From: Roseateles sp.
GTDB taxonomy: Bacteria > Pseudomonadota > Gammaproteobacteria > Burkholderiales > Burkholderiaceae
Reading direction: 5' to 3'
Assembly (NCBI GenBank): GCA_019232985.1
Contig: JAFAMW010000022.1
Location: 1 to 32,908 of the forward strand
Length of the DNA stretch: 32,908 nt
The notes under the pieces: model-generated
Told to the model about the DNA's origin: nothing
Database searches by the model: none
The model's input: the letters and a program-made list of their open reading frames with translations, nothing else
Shown here: positions 10,085-17,450 of the stretch, piece by piece
How positions within the stretch are numbered: position 1 is the stretch's first letter
Layout: each line of letters starts with the position of its first letter
Position numbers and translations under genes: made by a program

Positions 10085-10609
10085 TTACTTCACGCGCTTG
10101 AGCGCAGGCCGGCCGCCGCCGGGACCCGGTGCGTCCGGGCCGTCGTCGCCGTCGGTCGCGTCAGCGCCGCCGGCCTCGTCGGCCGGCGCCGGCGCGAGGC
10201 GCAGGCCGCGCGGGCCCGGCGCCGCTGCCGGCACCGCCGGGGCCACGGGCGCGGCGCCGCGCGCCGCCGCGTCCTCGGCGCCCGGCGCCGGGAACGCCAT
10301 GCCCTGACCGTTTTCCTTGGCGTAGATCGCGACGACGTGGTCGACCGGCACGACGATGTCGCGCGCGACCCCGGCGAAGCGCGCCTTGAAGCGCACCCAC
10401 TCGTTGCCGAGCTCGAGGTTGCTCGTCGCCTCGAAGCCGATATTGAGGACGATCTCGCCCTTGTTCACGTACTCCATCGGCACCTGGACCAGGCGGTCGA
10501 CCTGCACGGCGATATAGGGCGTGAAGCCGTTGTCGCTGCACCATTCGTGCAGCGCACGGATCAGGTAGGGCCGGGTCGTGGTCGCGCCGGCCTTGTCGTT
10601 CGCATCCAT
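10085..10609 (-). CDS. sspB: ClpXP protease specificity-enhancing factor SspB
   Basis: SspB tethers ssrA-tagged and other substrates to ClpXP. The 174-residue product has the conserved fold at about 12-120 (RPYLIRALHEWCSDNG, then the VNKGEIVLNIGFEA and WVRFKARFAGVARDIVVPVDHVVAIYA strands). A low-complexity Ala/Pro/Gly/Asp-rich linker follows, and then the ClpX-binding tail GRPALKRVK, close to the E. coli RPALRVVK end. The ATG at 10609 is 8 bases after the sspA stop, so the genes form an operon. The frame extends upstream, but that part is the sspA shadow. Confidence 0.95.
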   Translation of the reverse strand: MDANDKAGATTTRPYLIRALHEWCSDNGFTPYIAVQVDRLVQVPMEYVNKGEIVLNIGFEATSNLELGNEWVRFKARFAGVARDIVVPVDHVVAIYAKENGQGMAFPAPGAEDAAARGAAPVAPAVPAAAPGPRGLRLAPAPADEAGGADATDGDDGPDAPGPGGGRPALKRVK

Positions 10610-10617
10610 CGGGCTGC

Positions 10618-11235
10618 TTACTTGCGCATGACCTTTTCGGACGGGGTCAGCGCCTCGATGTAGGCCGGGCGCGAGAAGATGCGCTCGGCGTACTTGAGCA
10701 GCGGCAGCGCGTTCTTCGACATGTCGATGCCGTAGTAGTCGAGGCGCCACAGCAGCGGCGCGATCGCGACGTCGAGCATGGAGAAGTCGTCGCCGAGCAT
10801 GTACTTGTTCTTCAGGAAGATCGGCGCGAGCTGGGTCAAGCGGTCGCGGATCTGCGAACGCGCCTTCTCGAGCTGCTTGTCGGTCGCCTTGGTCGTCGCG
10901 CCGCGGCCTTCGAGCACGTTCACGTGGGCGAACAGCTCCTTCTCGAAGTTCAGCAGGAACAGGCGCACGCGCGCGCGCGCGACCGGGTCGCCGGGCATCA
11001 GCTGCGGGTGCGGGAAGCGCTCGTCGATGTACTCGTTGATGATGTGCGACTCATAGAGGATCAGGTCGCGCTCGACGAGGATGGGCACCTCGTTGTACGG
11101 GTTCATCAGCGCGATGTCTTCGGGCTTGGCGAACAGGTCGACGTCGCGGATCTCGAAGTCCATGCCCTTCTCGAACAGGACGAAGCGGCAGCGGTGCGAA
11201 TAGGGGCAGGTGGTTCCAGAGTAAAGCACCATCAT
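10618..11235 (-). CDS. sspA: Stringent starvation protein A (GST-fold RNA polymerase-associated)
   Basis: SspA binds sigma-70 RNA polymerase and changes transcription in starvation and stress. The 205-residue protein has an N-terminal thioredoxin-like GST domain (MMVLYSGTTCPYSHRCRFVLF, then the NEVPILV cis-Pro loop and the ESHIINEYIDERFP turn) and an all-helical C-terminal domain ending in SRPAYIEALTPSEKVMRK. The length and start match betaproteobacterial homologues. It lies downstream of the petABC terminator and upstream of sspB, which is the standard order. Confidence 0.96.
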   Translation of the reverse strand: MMVLYSGTTCPYSHRCRFVLFEKGMDFEIRDVDLFAKPEDIALMNPYNEVPILVERDLILYESHIINEYIDERFPHPQLMPGDPVARARVRLFLLNFEKELFAHVNVLEGRGATTKATDKQLEKARSQIRDRLTQLAPIFLKNKYMLGDDFSMLDVAIAPLLWRLDYYGIDMSKNALPLLKYAERIFSRPAYIEALTPSEKVMRK

Positions 11236-11350
11236 GGTGGCGGGCTCCCGAGAGAAATGGCTGGGACCGAGGTCCCGGTTCGAGTTCTAGAGCGGCGGAC
11301 CCAGGGGTCCGCGCCGGCGAAGCGTGAGAGTTTGACCGATTCGGCATGCA

Positions 11351-11389
11351 AAAAGCAAACGCAGTGGGGGCCCTGGGGCTCCCACTGCG
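11351..11389 (-). terminator. Intrinsic terminator of petABC
   Basis: CGCAGTGGG and CCCACTGCG pair, and the GC-rich interior extends the stem with G-U pairs. On the minus strand the hairpin is followed by TTTGCTTTTTGC. It lies 45 bases after the petC stop and before sspA. Confidence 0.82.
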
Positions 11390-11434
11390 CTTTCATGCAG
11401 CCAGGCGGTGATTATCGCCCAAGCACGCGACCGC

Positions 11435-12196
11435 CTATTTGACGTCCTTCCAATAGGCCGCATTGAGCCGCCACGCGCACAGCGTGAACACGGCCAGGAA
11501 CAGCAGCACGATCACGCCGAGGCGGTAGCGCAGGCCCTGCGTGGGCTCGGCCATCCAGGTCATGTAGGCGACGAGGTCGCCGACGGCGTCGTCGTACTGG
11601 TGTGCGTCGAGCTTGCCCGGGGTGAGCTGCTCGAAGCCCTTGAAGACCTCGAGCTTCTCGCCCTCGGCGTTCGTCTCGGTCTCGAACTTCGCGCGGCGCT
11701 CGCCCTGCAGCTCCCACAGCACATGCGGCATCGCGACCGACGGGAAGACCATATTGTTCCAGCCCGTGGCCTTGCCGTCGTCGCGGTAGAAGGTGCGCAG
11801 GTAGGTGTACAGGTAGTCCGAGCCCGAGCCGCGCTCGCCGGTGCGCGAGCGCTCGATCACCGACAGGTCGGGCGGCGCGGCGCCGAAGAAGGCCTTGGCC
11901 TGCTTCGGGTCGATCGCGACGCGCATCAGGTCGCCGACCTTCTCGCCCGAGAACAGCAGGTTGTCCTTGATCTGCTTTTCGCTGAGGCCGAGCTCCTGGA
12001 GCTTGTTGTAGCGCACGAACGCGGCGCCGTGGCAGTTCAGGCAGTAGTTGACGAAAAGCTTGGCGCCGCGCTGCAGCGAAGCCATGTCTTCCATCTTCTC
12101 GGCCGGGAAATGGTCGAGCGGGTACAGCGCCTCGTCGGCGAGCGCGGCGCCGCCCAGGCCCAGGCCGAGCAGCAGGGTGATGATAAGTTTCTTCAT
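11435..12196 (-). CDS. petC: Cytochrome c1 of the ubiquinol-cytochrome c reductase
   Basis: Cytochrome c1 takes electrons from the Rieske protein and passes them to soluble cytochrome c. The 253-residue protein has a signal peptide (about 1-20, ending ALA-DE), the covalent haem motif CLNCH (52-56), a likely axial Met156 in SVAMPHVLW, and a C-terminal membrane anchor (about 227-245) followed by NAAYWKDVK. It lies 22 bases after petB and is the last gene of the petABC operon. Binding of the haem requires cytochrome c maturation genes, which are not in the window. Confidence 0.97.
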   Translation of the reverse strand: MKKLIITLLLGLGLGGAALADEALYPLDHFPAEKMEDMASLQRGAKLFVNYCLNCHGAAFVRYNKLQELGLSEKQIKDNLLFSGEKVGDLMRVAIDPKQAKAFFGAAPPDLSVIERSRTGERGSGSDYLYTYLRTFYRDDGKATGWNNMVFPSVAMPHVLWELQGERRAKFETETNAEGEKLEVFKGFEQLTPGKLDAHQYDDAVGDLVAYMTWMAEPTQGLRYRLGVIVLLFLAVFTLCAWRLNAAYWKDVK

Positions 12197-12218
12197 GCTT
12201 GGCGTCTCCGGCTCTTCT

Positions 12219-13640
12219 TTAGTGGGAGGTGAAGTTCACGCGCTCGGGCACCGGCCTGGGCGTGCCAAGCCGGCTCCACCAGGGCATGAGCAGGAAGAAA
12301 CCGAAGTACACCAGGGTACCGAGCTGCGCGATCATCGTGCCGGTCGGCGTCGGCGGCTGGATGCCGAGGTAGCCGAGCGTCAGGAAGAAGAGCACGAAGA
12401 CCACGTAGACCCACAGGTGCCAGCCCGGACGGTAGCGGATCGACTTGACCGGGCTCTTGTCGAGCCAGGGCAGGAAGAACAGCGTGACCACGGCACCGCC
12501 CATCACGACGACGCCCCAGAACTTCGCGTCGAGCTTGAGCAGCAGCACGATGCCGACGGCTGCGGCGACGAGTACCCCGCCCTTCGCGAACGTCGACAGC
12601 CGGCCCTTGATCAGGGTCAGCAGCGCGGACAAGCCGACGATGCCGCACAGGATCTCGACCATCACGTCCGTCGTCGCGCGCAGCATCGAGTAGAACGGCG
12701 TGAAGTACCAGACCGGCGCGATATGCGGCGGCGTCTTCAGCGGGTCGGCCGGGATGAAGTTGTTGGCCTCGAGGAAGTAGCCGCCCATGGTCGGCGCGAA
12801 GAACACGATCGCGCTGAAGGCCATCAGGAACAGGCCCAGGCCGTAGAGGTCGTGGATCGTGTAGTACGGATGGAACGGGATGCCGTCGAGCGGGTGGCCT
12901 TGGGCGTCCTTCCTGGCCTTGATCTCGATGCCGTCGGGGTTGTTAGAGCCGACTTCGTGCAGCGCGATGATGTGCGCGACGACCAGGCCCAGCAGCACGA
13001 GCGGCACGGCGATCACGTGGAAGCTGAAGAAGCGGTTCAGCGTCGCGTCCGAGACCACGTAGTCGCCGCGAATCATCAGCGCGAGGTCCGGGCCGACGAA
13101 CGGAATCGCCGAGAACAGGTTGACGATGACCTGGGCGCCCCAGTAGCTCATCTGGCCCCAGGGCAGCAGGTAGCCCATGAAAGCCTCGGCCATCAGGCAC
13201 AGGAAGATCGCGCAGCCGAAGATCCAGACCAGCTCGCGCGGCTTGCGGTACGAGCCGTAGAGCAGGCCGCGGAACATGTGCAGGTAGACGACGACGAAGA
13301 ACGCCGACGCGCCGGTGCTGTGCATGTAGCGGATCAGCCAGCCCCAAGGCACCTCGCGCATGATGTACTCGACCGACGCGAACGCGGTCGGGATGCCGGC
13401 GGCGTTGAGCGTGCCGTCGGGCTTGTAGTTCATCACGAGGAAGATGCCCGTGACGATCTGGATCACCAGAACGACGAGCGCGAGCGAGCCGAAGACGTAC
13501 CACCAGTTGAAGTTCTTCGGCGCGTAGTACTCGGAGAGGTGCTCCTTGTACAGCTTGCTCGCCGGGAAGCGGTTGTCGACCCAGGTCAGCAGCTTCGTGC
13601 CGGCCGATGCGCCAGCCGGAGCTTCCTTGAATTCAGCCAT
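12219..13640 (-). CDS. petB: Cytochrome b of the bc1 complex
   Basis: Cytochrome b forms the quinol oxidation and quinone reduction sites of complex III in the inner membrane. The 473-residue protein is one continuous cytochrome b/b6-type chain with the paired haem-ligand His residues (within YMHSTGASAFFVVVYLH and SFHVIAVPLVLLGLVVAH) and the betaproteobacterial HEVGSNNPDGI segment. The quinol-site motif is PVWY (309-312) rather than the mitochondrial PEWY, so the catalytic Glu is Val310. This variant is known in some beta- and gammaproteobacteria. An AGAGG Shine-Dalgarno-like stretch precedes the ATG at 13640. Confidence 0.97.
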   Translation of the reverse strand: MAEFKEAPAGASAGTKLLTWVDNRFPASKLYKEHLSEYYAPKNFNWWYVFGSLALVVLVIQIVTGIFLVMNYKPDGTLNAAGIPTAFASVEYIMREVPWGWLIRYMHSTGASAFFVVVYLHMFRGLLYGSYRKPRELVWIFGCAIFLCLMAEAFMGYLLPWGQMSYWGAQVIVNLFSAIPFVGPDLALMIRGDYVVSDATLNRFFSFHVIAVPLVLLGLVVAHIIALHEVGSNNPDGIEIKARKDAQGHPLDGIPFHPYYTIHDLYGLGLFLMAFSAIVFFAPTMGGYFLEANNFIPADPLKTPPHIAPVWYFTPFYSMLRATTDVMVEILCGIVGLSALLTLIKGRLSTFAKGGVLVAAAVGIVLLLKLDAKFWGVVVMGGAVVTLFFLPWLDKSPVKSIRYRPGWHLWVYVVFVLFFLTLGYLGIQPPTPTGTMIAQLGTLVYFGFFLLMPWWSRLGTPRPVPERVNFTSH

Positions 13641-13699
13641 GTTTGCCTCTGTCCTTTTGCTTGGCTACGCCGCGTGTCTCGCGCGGCGGGCGGTTCTCG

Positions 13700-14302
13700 T
13701 CAGGCCTTGGAGTCGTCCCCGATCACGATGCGGGTCGCCGTCAGGTATTTGTACGGCGGCACCTCGAGGTTGTCGGGGGCGGGCTTGTTCTTGAACACGC
13801 GGCCGGCCAGGTCGAAGGTCGAGCCGTGGCAGGGACAGAGAAAGCCGCCCGGCCAGTCGTCGGGCAGCAGCGGCTGCGGGCCGGCCTGGAACTTGTCGCT
13901 CGGCGAGCAGCCCAGGTGGGTGCAGATGCCGATCACGACCAGGTATTCCTTGCGGTCCTCGCGCGCCCGGTACTCGTTCTTCGCGTACTCGGGGATCGGG
14001 TAGGCGGTGCGCTCGGAATGCGGGTCGGCGAGCTCGGGGTCGTGCTTCTCGAGCGCGGCGAGCTGCTCGGGCGTGCGGCGCAGGATCCACACGGGCTTGC
14101 CGCGCCACTCGACCGTCATCTTCTCGCCCGGCTGCAGGGCGCCGATGTCGGCTTCGACCGGCGCCCCGGCCGCCTTGGCGCGCTCGGACGGCGCGAAGCT
14201 GCTGACGAAAGGCACGGCGGTGGCGACGGTGCCCACCGCGCCGACGCAGCTGCTGGCGATGAGCCAGGTGCGCTTGCCTTGGTCTACTTGCTGCTCACTC
14301 AT
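13700..14302 (-). CDS. petA: Rieske iron-sulfur protein of the bc1 complex
   Basis: The 200-residue protein carries the 2Fe-2S cluster that accepts electrons from ubiquinol. It has an N-terminal twin-Arg-less anchor (about 12-36; only KR precedes the membrane segment), a soluble domain, and both cluster-binding boxes: CTHLGC (C127, H129, C132) and CPCHG (C156, C158, H159). It is the first gene of petABC, with AGAGGA about 8 bases before the ATG at 14302. It is divergent from mscL across a 211-base spacer that must hold both promoters. Confidence 0.97.
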   Translation of the reverse strand: MSEQQVDQGKRTWLIASSCVGAVGTVATAVPFVSSFAPSERAKAAGAPVEADIGALQPGEKMTVEWRGKPVWILRRTPEQLAALEKHDPELADPHSERTAYPIPEYAKNEYRAREDRKEYLVVIGICTHLGCSPSDKFQAGPQPLLPDDWPGGFLCPCHGSTFDLAGRVFKNKPAPDNLEVPPYKYLTATRIVIGDDSKA

Positions 14303-14513
14303 GAAGATCCTCTAGGTTCGCGGCACCCCTGATGGGTGCCCACACTGCCTGCAACGAGACGACGCTGATGAGACTGCCGGTGACGGCCGCGGCGGATTCT
14401 AAGGGTCGCCAAGGCCCTCCCCTATCAGCAACAACCTGCACTCCAAACACCCCTGAACCGCGCTTCGCCCGGGGCACAATGCCCGGCCTGGACCAACCCG
14501 CTGGGAGCGTTTG

Positions 14514-14951
14514 ATGAGTTTTTTCTCGGAGTTCAAGGAATTCGCCGTCAAGGGTAACGTCATGGACCTCGCGGTCGGTGTGATCATCGGCGGCGCGTTC
14601 GGCAAGATCGTCGACTCGATGGTCAAGGACCTGATCATGCCGCTCGTCGGCAAGGTCGTCGGCGGCCTCGACTTCAGCAACTACTTCGTGATGCTCTCGA
14701 GCCCGCCGGCCGACTACCACGGCCCGATGACCTACGAGGCGCTGAGCAAGGCCGGCGTGCCGCTGTTCGCTTACGGCAACTTCCTGACCGTTCTGCTCAA
14801 CTTTGCGATCCTGGCCTTCGTGATCTTCGTGATGATCCGCCAGGTCAACCGCCTGAAGAAGAGCGAGGCCCCGGCCGCGCCGGCCGCCCCCGCGCCGACG
14901 CCCGAGGACATCGTGCTGCTGCGCGAGATCCGCGATTCGCTGAAGCGCTGA
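14514..14951 (+). CDS. mscL: Large-conductance mechanosensitive channel MscL
   Basis: MscL opens under membrane tension and protects cells from hypo-osmotic shock. The 145-residue product has the conserved N-terminal helix ([16 protein letters not shown]), pore helix TM1 ([17 protein letters not shown]), the periplasmic loop, TM2 ([19 protein letters not shown]) and a cytoplasmic helix bundle ending [15 protein letters not shown] behind an Ala/Pro linker. The ATG at 14514 has a GGGAG Shine-Dalgarno site 8 bases upstream; a CACAAT -10-like box lies at 14475-14480. The gene stands alone between petA (divergent) and the kinase gene (convergent). Confidence 0.97.
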   Translation: MSFFSEFKEFAVKGNVMDLAVGVIIGGAFGKIVDSMVKDLIMPLVGKVVGGLDFSNYFVMLSSPPADYHGPMTYEALSKAGVPLFAYGNFLTVLLNFAILAFVIFVMIRQVNRLKKSEAPAAPAAPAPTPEDIVLLREIRDSLKR

Positions 14952-14958
14952 GCGTCAC

Positions 14959-14979
14959 GGGCGGCGCGCGGCGCCGCCC
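14959..14979. terminator. GC-rich hairpin between convergent mscL and the kinase gene
   Basis: GGGCGGCG and CGCCGCCC form a perfect 8-bp stem with a 5-base loop in the 38-base gap between convergent genes. There is no T-run on either side, so it may act as a barrier or a Rho-assisted end. Confidence 0.5.
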
Positions 14980-14989
14980 CGGCCCCTGC

Positions 14990-17389
14990 TTACTGGGACT
15001 GCCGGAACGCCATCACGGCCTGGTTGCGCAGCGTGCGCAGCAGCGACAGCTCCTTCTCGCCGAGGTCGATCGAGCCGGTCTGCGCCTTGTCGGCGTAGAT
15101 CAGCGCGAACGGCACGCCCTTGTTCGCGAGCGGCAGCAGCAGGAAGGTCGGCGCCTTCAGCTGCAGGAACCAGTCGGGCAGGCGCTCGGCGATGCGCGGC
15201 TCGGACGCGTCCTGGATCATCATGTCGACGCCCTTGGCGCAGATCGCCGCGAACAGGTCGGGCTGCTGGCCCGGCGGCACGCGCAGCGGCACGCGGTACT
15301 GCGGCACGAGCGCCTCGACCTTGTCGCCAAGGCCGAAGCGCCCGATCAGGGTCTCGCTGCGCGGGTCGCGCAGCAGGAAGATCACGCGGCGGAAGTTCAG
15401 CGATCGGTACATGGTCTCGAGAATCATGCGGATGATCTCGTTGAGCTTGAAGGACTCGACCATCGCGTTGGTGATGTCCTGCACGCCCATCGCGAGCATC
15501 TCGACGGCCTGCTCGCGCGACTGCTGCTGGTCGCTGAGCGGCAGCGTCGGCTCGAACACGGCGGTCGGCTGGAGCTCGTGCTCGGCGAGCGAATCGCTCG
15601 TCGACGGCGTCAGCGGCGCGAGCAGGCGCTGGGCGGTCGAGTTCTTCGGCAGCTTGATCTCCATCGCCTGCGCCATCTGCGTGAGGCGCTGGCGCGCCTG
15701 GTCGGCGGCCGCGTCGAAGGTCTCGGCGCTCACGCCGAGCGCCTTCGCGTAGCGCTGCGCCATCGCGCGCACCTTCGCGTGCGCCTCGCTGGGCTCGCTC
15801 GTGACGATCAGCTCGGCGACGTCGTTGGCGGCGCGCGCGAGCCAGCGCTGGCGCTCGACCGGCGAGTCGATCAGCTTGGCCGGCGGCGCGCCCTCGGGGC
15901 GGCGCATGCTCGCCTGGAGCACGTCGGGCAGGCCCCATTGCTTGGCGACGCCGAGGCCCAGGCGCTCGTAGCTGATGCCCAGGACCTGGGTCGACGCCGC
16001 GGCCTCGCTGACCGGCGGCGCGTCGGGCGCGGCCTCGGTGCGCACGCGGCGGCGCACCTGCTGGGCCTCCTCGGGGAAGTAGAACTCGGTCAGCAGGCGG
16101 CCGAAGTTGTGGAACATCGCGCAGAGAAAGGCCTCTTCGCTCTCGCGCGAGTTGCTGCACAGCTCGCGCGCGAGCGAGGCTGCCATCAGCGAGCGCAGGA
16201 ACTCCTCGCGCAGCAGCTGGGCGTGGCCCTTGTTCTCCATGCGCTCGAGCAGGATCAGCGACAGCGCGAGGTTGCGGATGCCCGCGAAGCCGACGAGCGC
16301 GGCCGCGCGCGACACGGTGCTGACGTTGCCGGCGCCGGCCGAGCTGAACTGCGCGGTGTTGACGAGGCGCAGCAGCTTGTGCGTGAGCGCGACGTCCTTG
16401 AGGATCTCGTTCGCGAGGCTGCCGATGCTCTCGCTCTCGGACAGCGTGAGGCGCTGGATGCGCGTGACCGCATCGGACATCGCCGGGAAGTCGGTCTTGG
16501 TGCGCATGCGGCGCAGCAGGAATTCGAGCGTCGCGCTCTCGCCGCCCTCGCGCGCGCCGCCGGCGTCGACGGCCGGGTGCAGCCAGGCCGTCAGCGCCTC
16601 GCGAAAGCCCTTCGCGCTCGGCCAGCGCTGCGCGGTCTCGCGCGCGAGACCGCGCTGGACGATGGCCCGCAGCGCGTCGTCGGCGTCGGCCGCGAGCCCG
16701 TCGGGCATCGACAGGTCCTGCTCGGCGACGCGGCGCACCGCGCGCCAGGGGTCGCTGTCGTAGTTCATGCGCTGACCCGACAGCATCTCGGCGAGCATCA
16801 CGGCGCAAGCGAACACGTCCATCTGCGCGCAGGGCTTGAGGCCCTGCGCGGCCTCGGGCGAGATATAGCCGGGCGTGCCGACGACGCGCTGCGGTCGGCT
16901 CGCGTCGGACACGCGCGCGGCGATGCCGAAGTCCATCACGCGCGGCTTGCCCTGCGGGTCGATCAGGATGTTGCTGGGCTTGAGGTCGCGGTGGATCACG
17001 CCGGCGTCGTGCGCGGCCTCGAGGCCCGCGAGCACGCCGATCACGAGCGCGACGGCCTCCCGCGCGCTCTGCATGGGCTTGGCGCGCAGCTTGTCGGCGA
17101 GCGTGCCACCGGGCACGTACTCGAACACCAAATAGCTCTGCTGGCCCTGCACGTCGGCCTCGAACACCGGCACGATGTTCGGGTGCGTGAGGCGGCTGAC
17201 CGCGCGCGCCTCGTCGAGCCATTCGTCGACGGCGCGCGGGTCGGCGCCCGGGCGCAGCGCCTTGACGGCGACCTCGCGGTCGAGCCGCGGGTCGTGGGCG
17301 AGCCAGACGGTCGCCTGCGCCCCTTCGCCGAGCGACTTGAGCAGCTTGAAGCGGCCGACGAGCGGCGGCAATGCGGGGGCGGTGGGCAT
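14990..17389 (-). CDS. Ser/Thr protein kinase - HDOD - GAF protein
   Basis: The 799-residue protein has three parts. Residues 13-270 are a Hanks-type kinase with all key residues: G-loop GEGAQATV (21-28), Lys43 in VAVKAL, HRDLKPSN (133-140), DFG (153-155) and GTPGYISPEA (171-180). Residues about 298-570 are an HDOD domain in which the HD pair is His427-Asn428, so it should bind rather than hydrolyse. Residues about 635-795 are GAF-like and end the protein. No membrane segment is visible, so it is probably cytoplasmic. The substrate and ligand are unknown. It lies 61 bases downstream of a related pseudokinase-HDOD gene, and a GAAGAG site precedes the ATG. It could integrate a small-molecule signal with phosphorylation. 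Confidence 0.92.
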   Translation of the reverse strand: MPTAPALPPLVGRFKLLKSLGEGAQATVWLAHDPRLDREVAVKALRPGADPRAVDEWLDEARAVSRLTHPNIVPVFEADVQGQQSYLVFEYVPGGTLADKLRAKPMQSAREAVALVIGVLAGLEAAHDAGVIHRDLKPSNILIDPQGKPRVMDFGIAARVSDASRPQRVVGTPGYISPEAAQGLKPCAQMDVFACAVMLAEMLSGQRMNYDSDPWRAVRRVAEQDLSMPDGLAADADDALRAIVQRGLARETAQRWPSAKGFREALTAWLHPAVDAGGAREGGESATLEFLLRRMRTKTDFPAMSDAVTRIQRLTLSESESIGSLANEILKDVALTHKLLRLVNTAQFSSAGAGNVSTVSRAAALVGFAGIRNLALSLILLERMENKGHAQLLREEFLRSLMAASLARELCSNSRESEEAFLCAMFHNFGRLLTEFYFPEEAQQVRRRVRTEAAPDAPPVSEAAASTQVLGISYERLGLGVAKQWGLPDVLQASMRRPEGAPPAKLIDSPVERQRWLARAANDVAELIVTSEPSEAHAKVRAMAQRYAKALGVSAETFDAAADQARQRLTQMAQAMEIKLPKNSTAQRLLAPLTPSTSDSLAEHELQPTAVFEPTLPLSDQQQSREQAVEMLAMGVQDITNAMVESFKLNEIIRMILETMYRSLNFRRVIFLLRDPRSETLIGRFGLGDKVEALVPQYRVPLRVPPGQQPDLFAAICAKGVDMMIQDASEPRIAERLPDWFLQLKAPTFLLLPLANKGVPFALIYADKAQTGSIDLGEKELSLLRTLRNQAVMAFRQSQ

Positions 17390-17450
17390 TTATTGAGACT
17401 CTTCGGGACCGGCGCGCGCGCCCACTCTCACTCTAAGTACGTTCGGCGCT

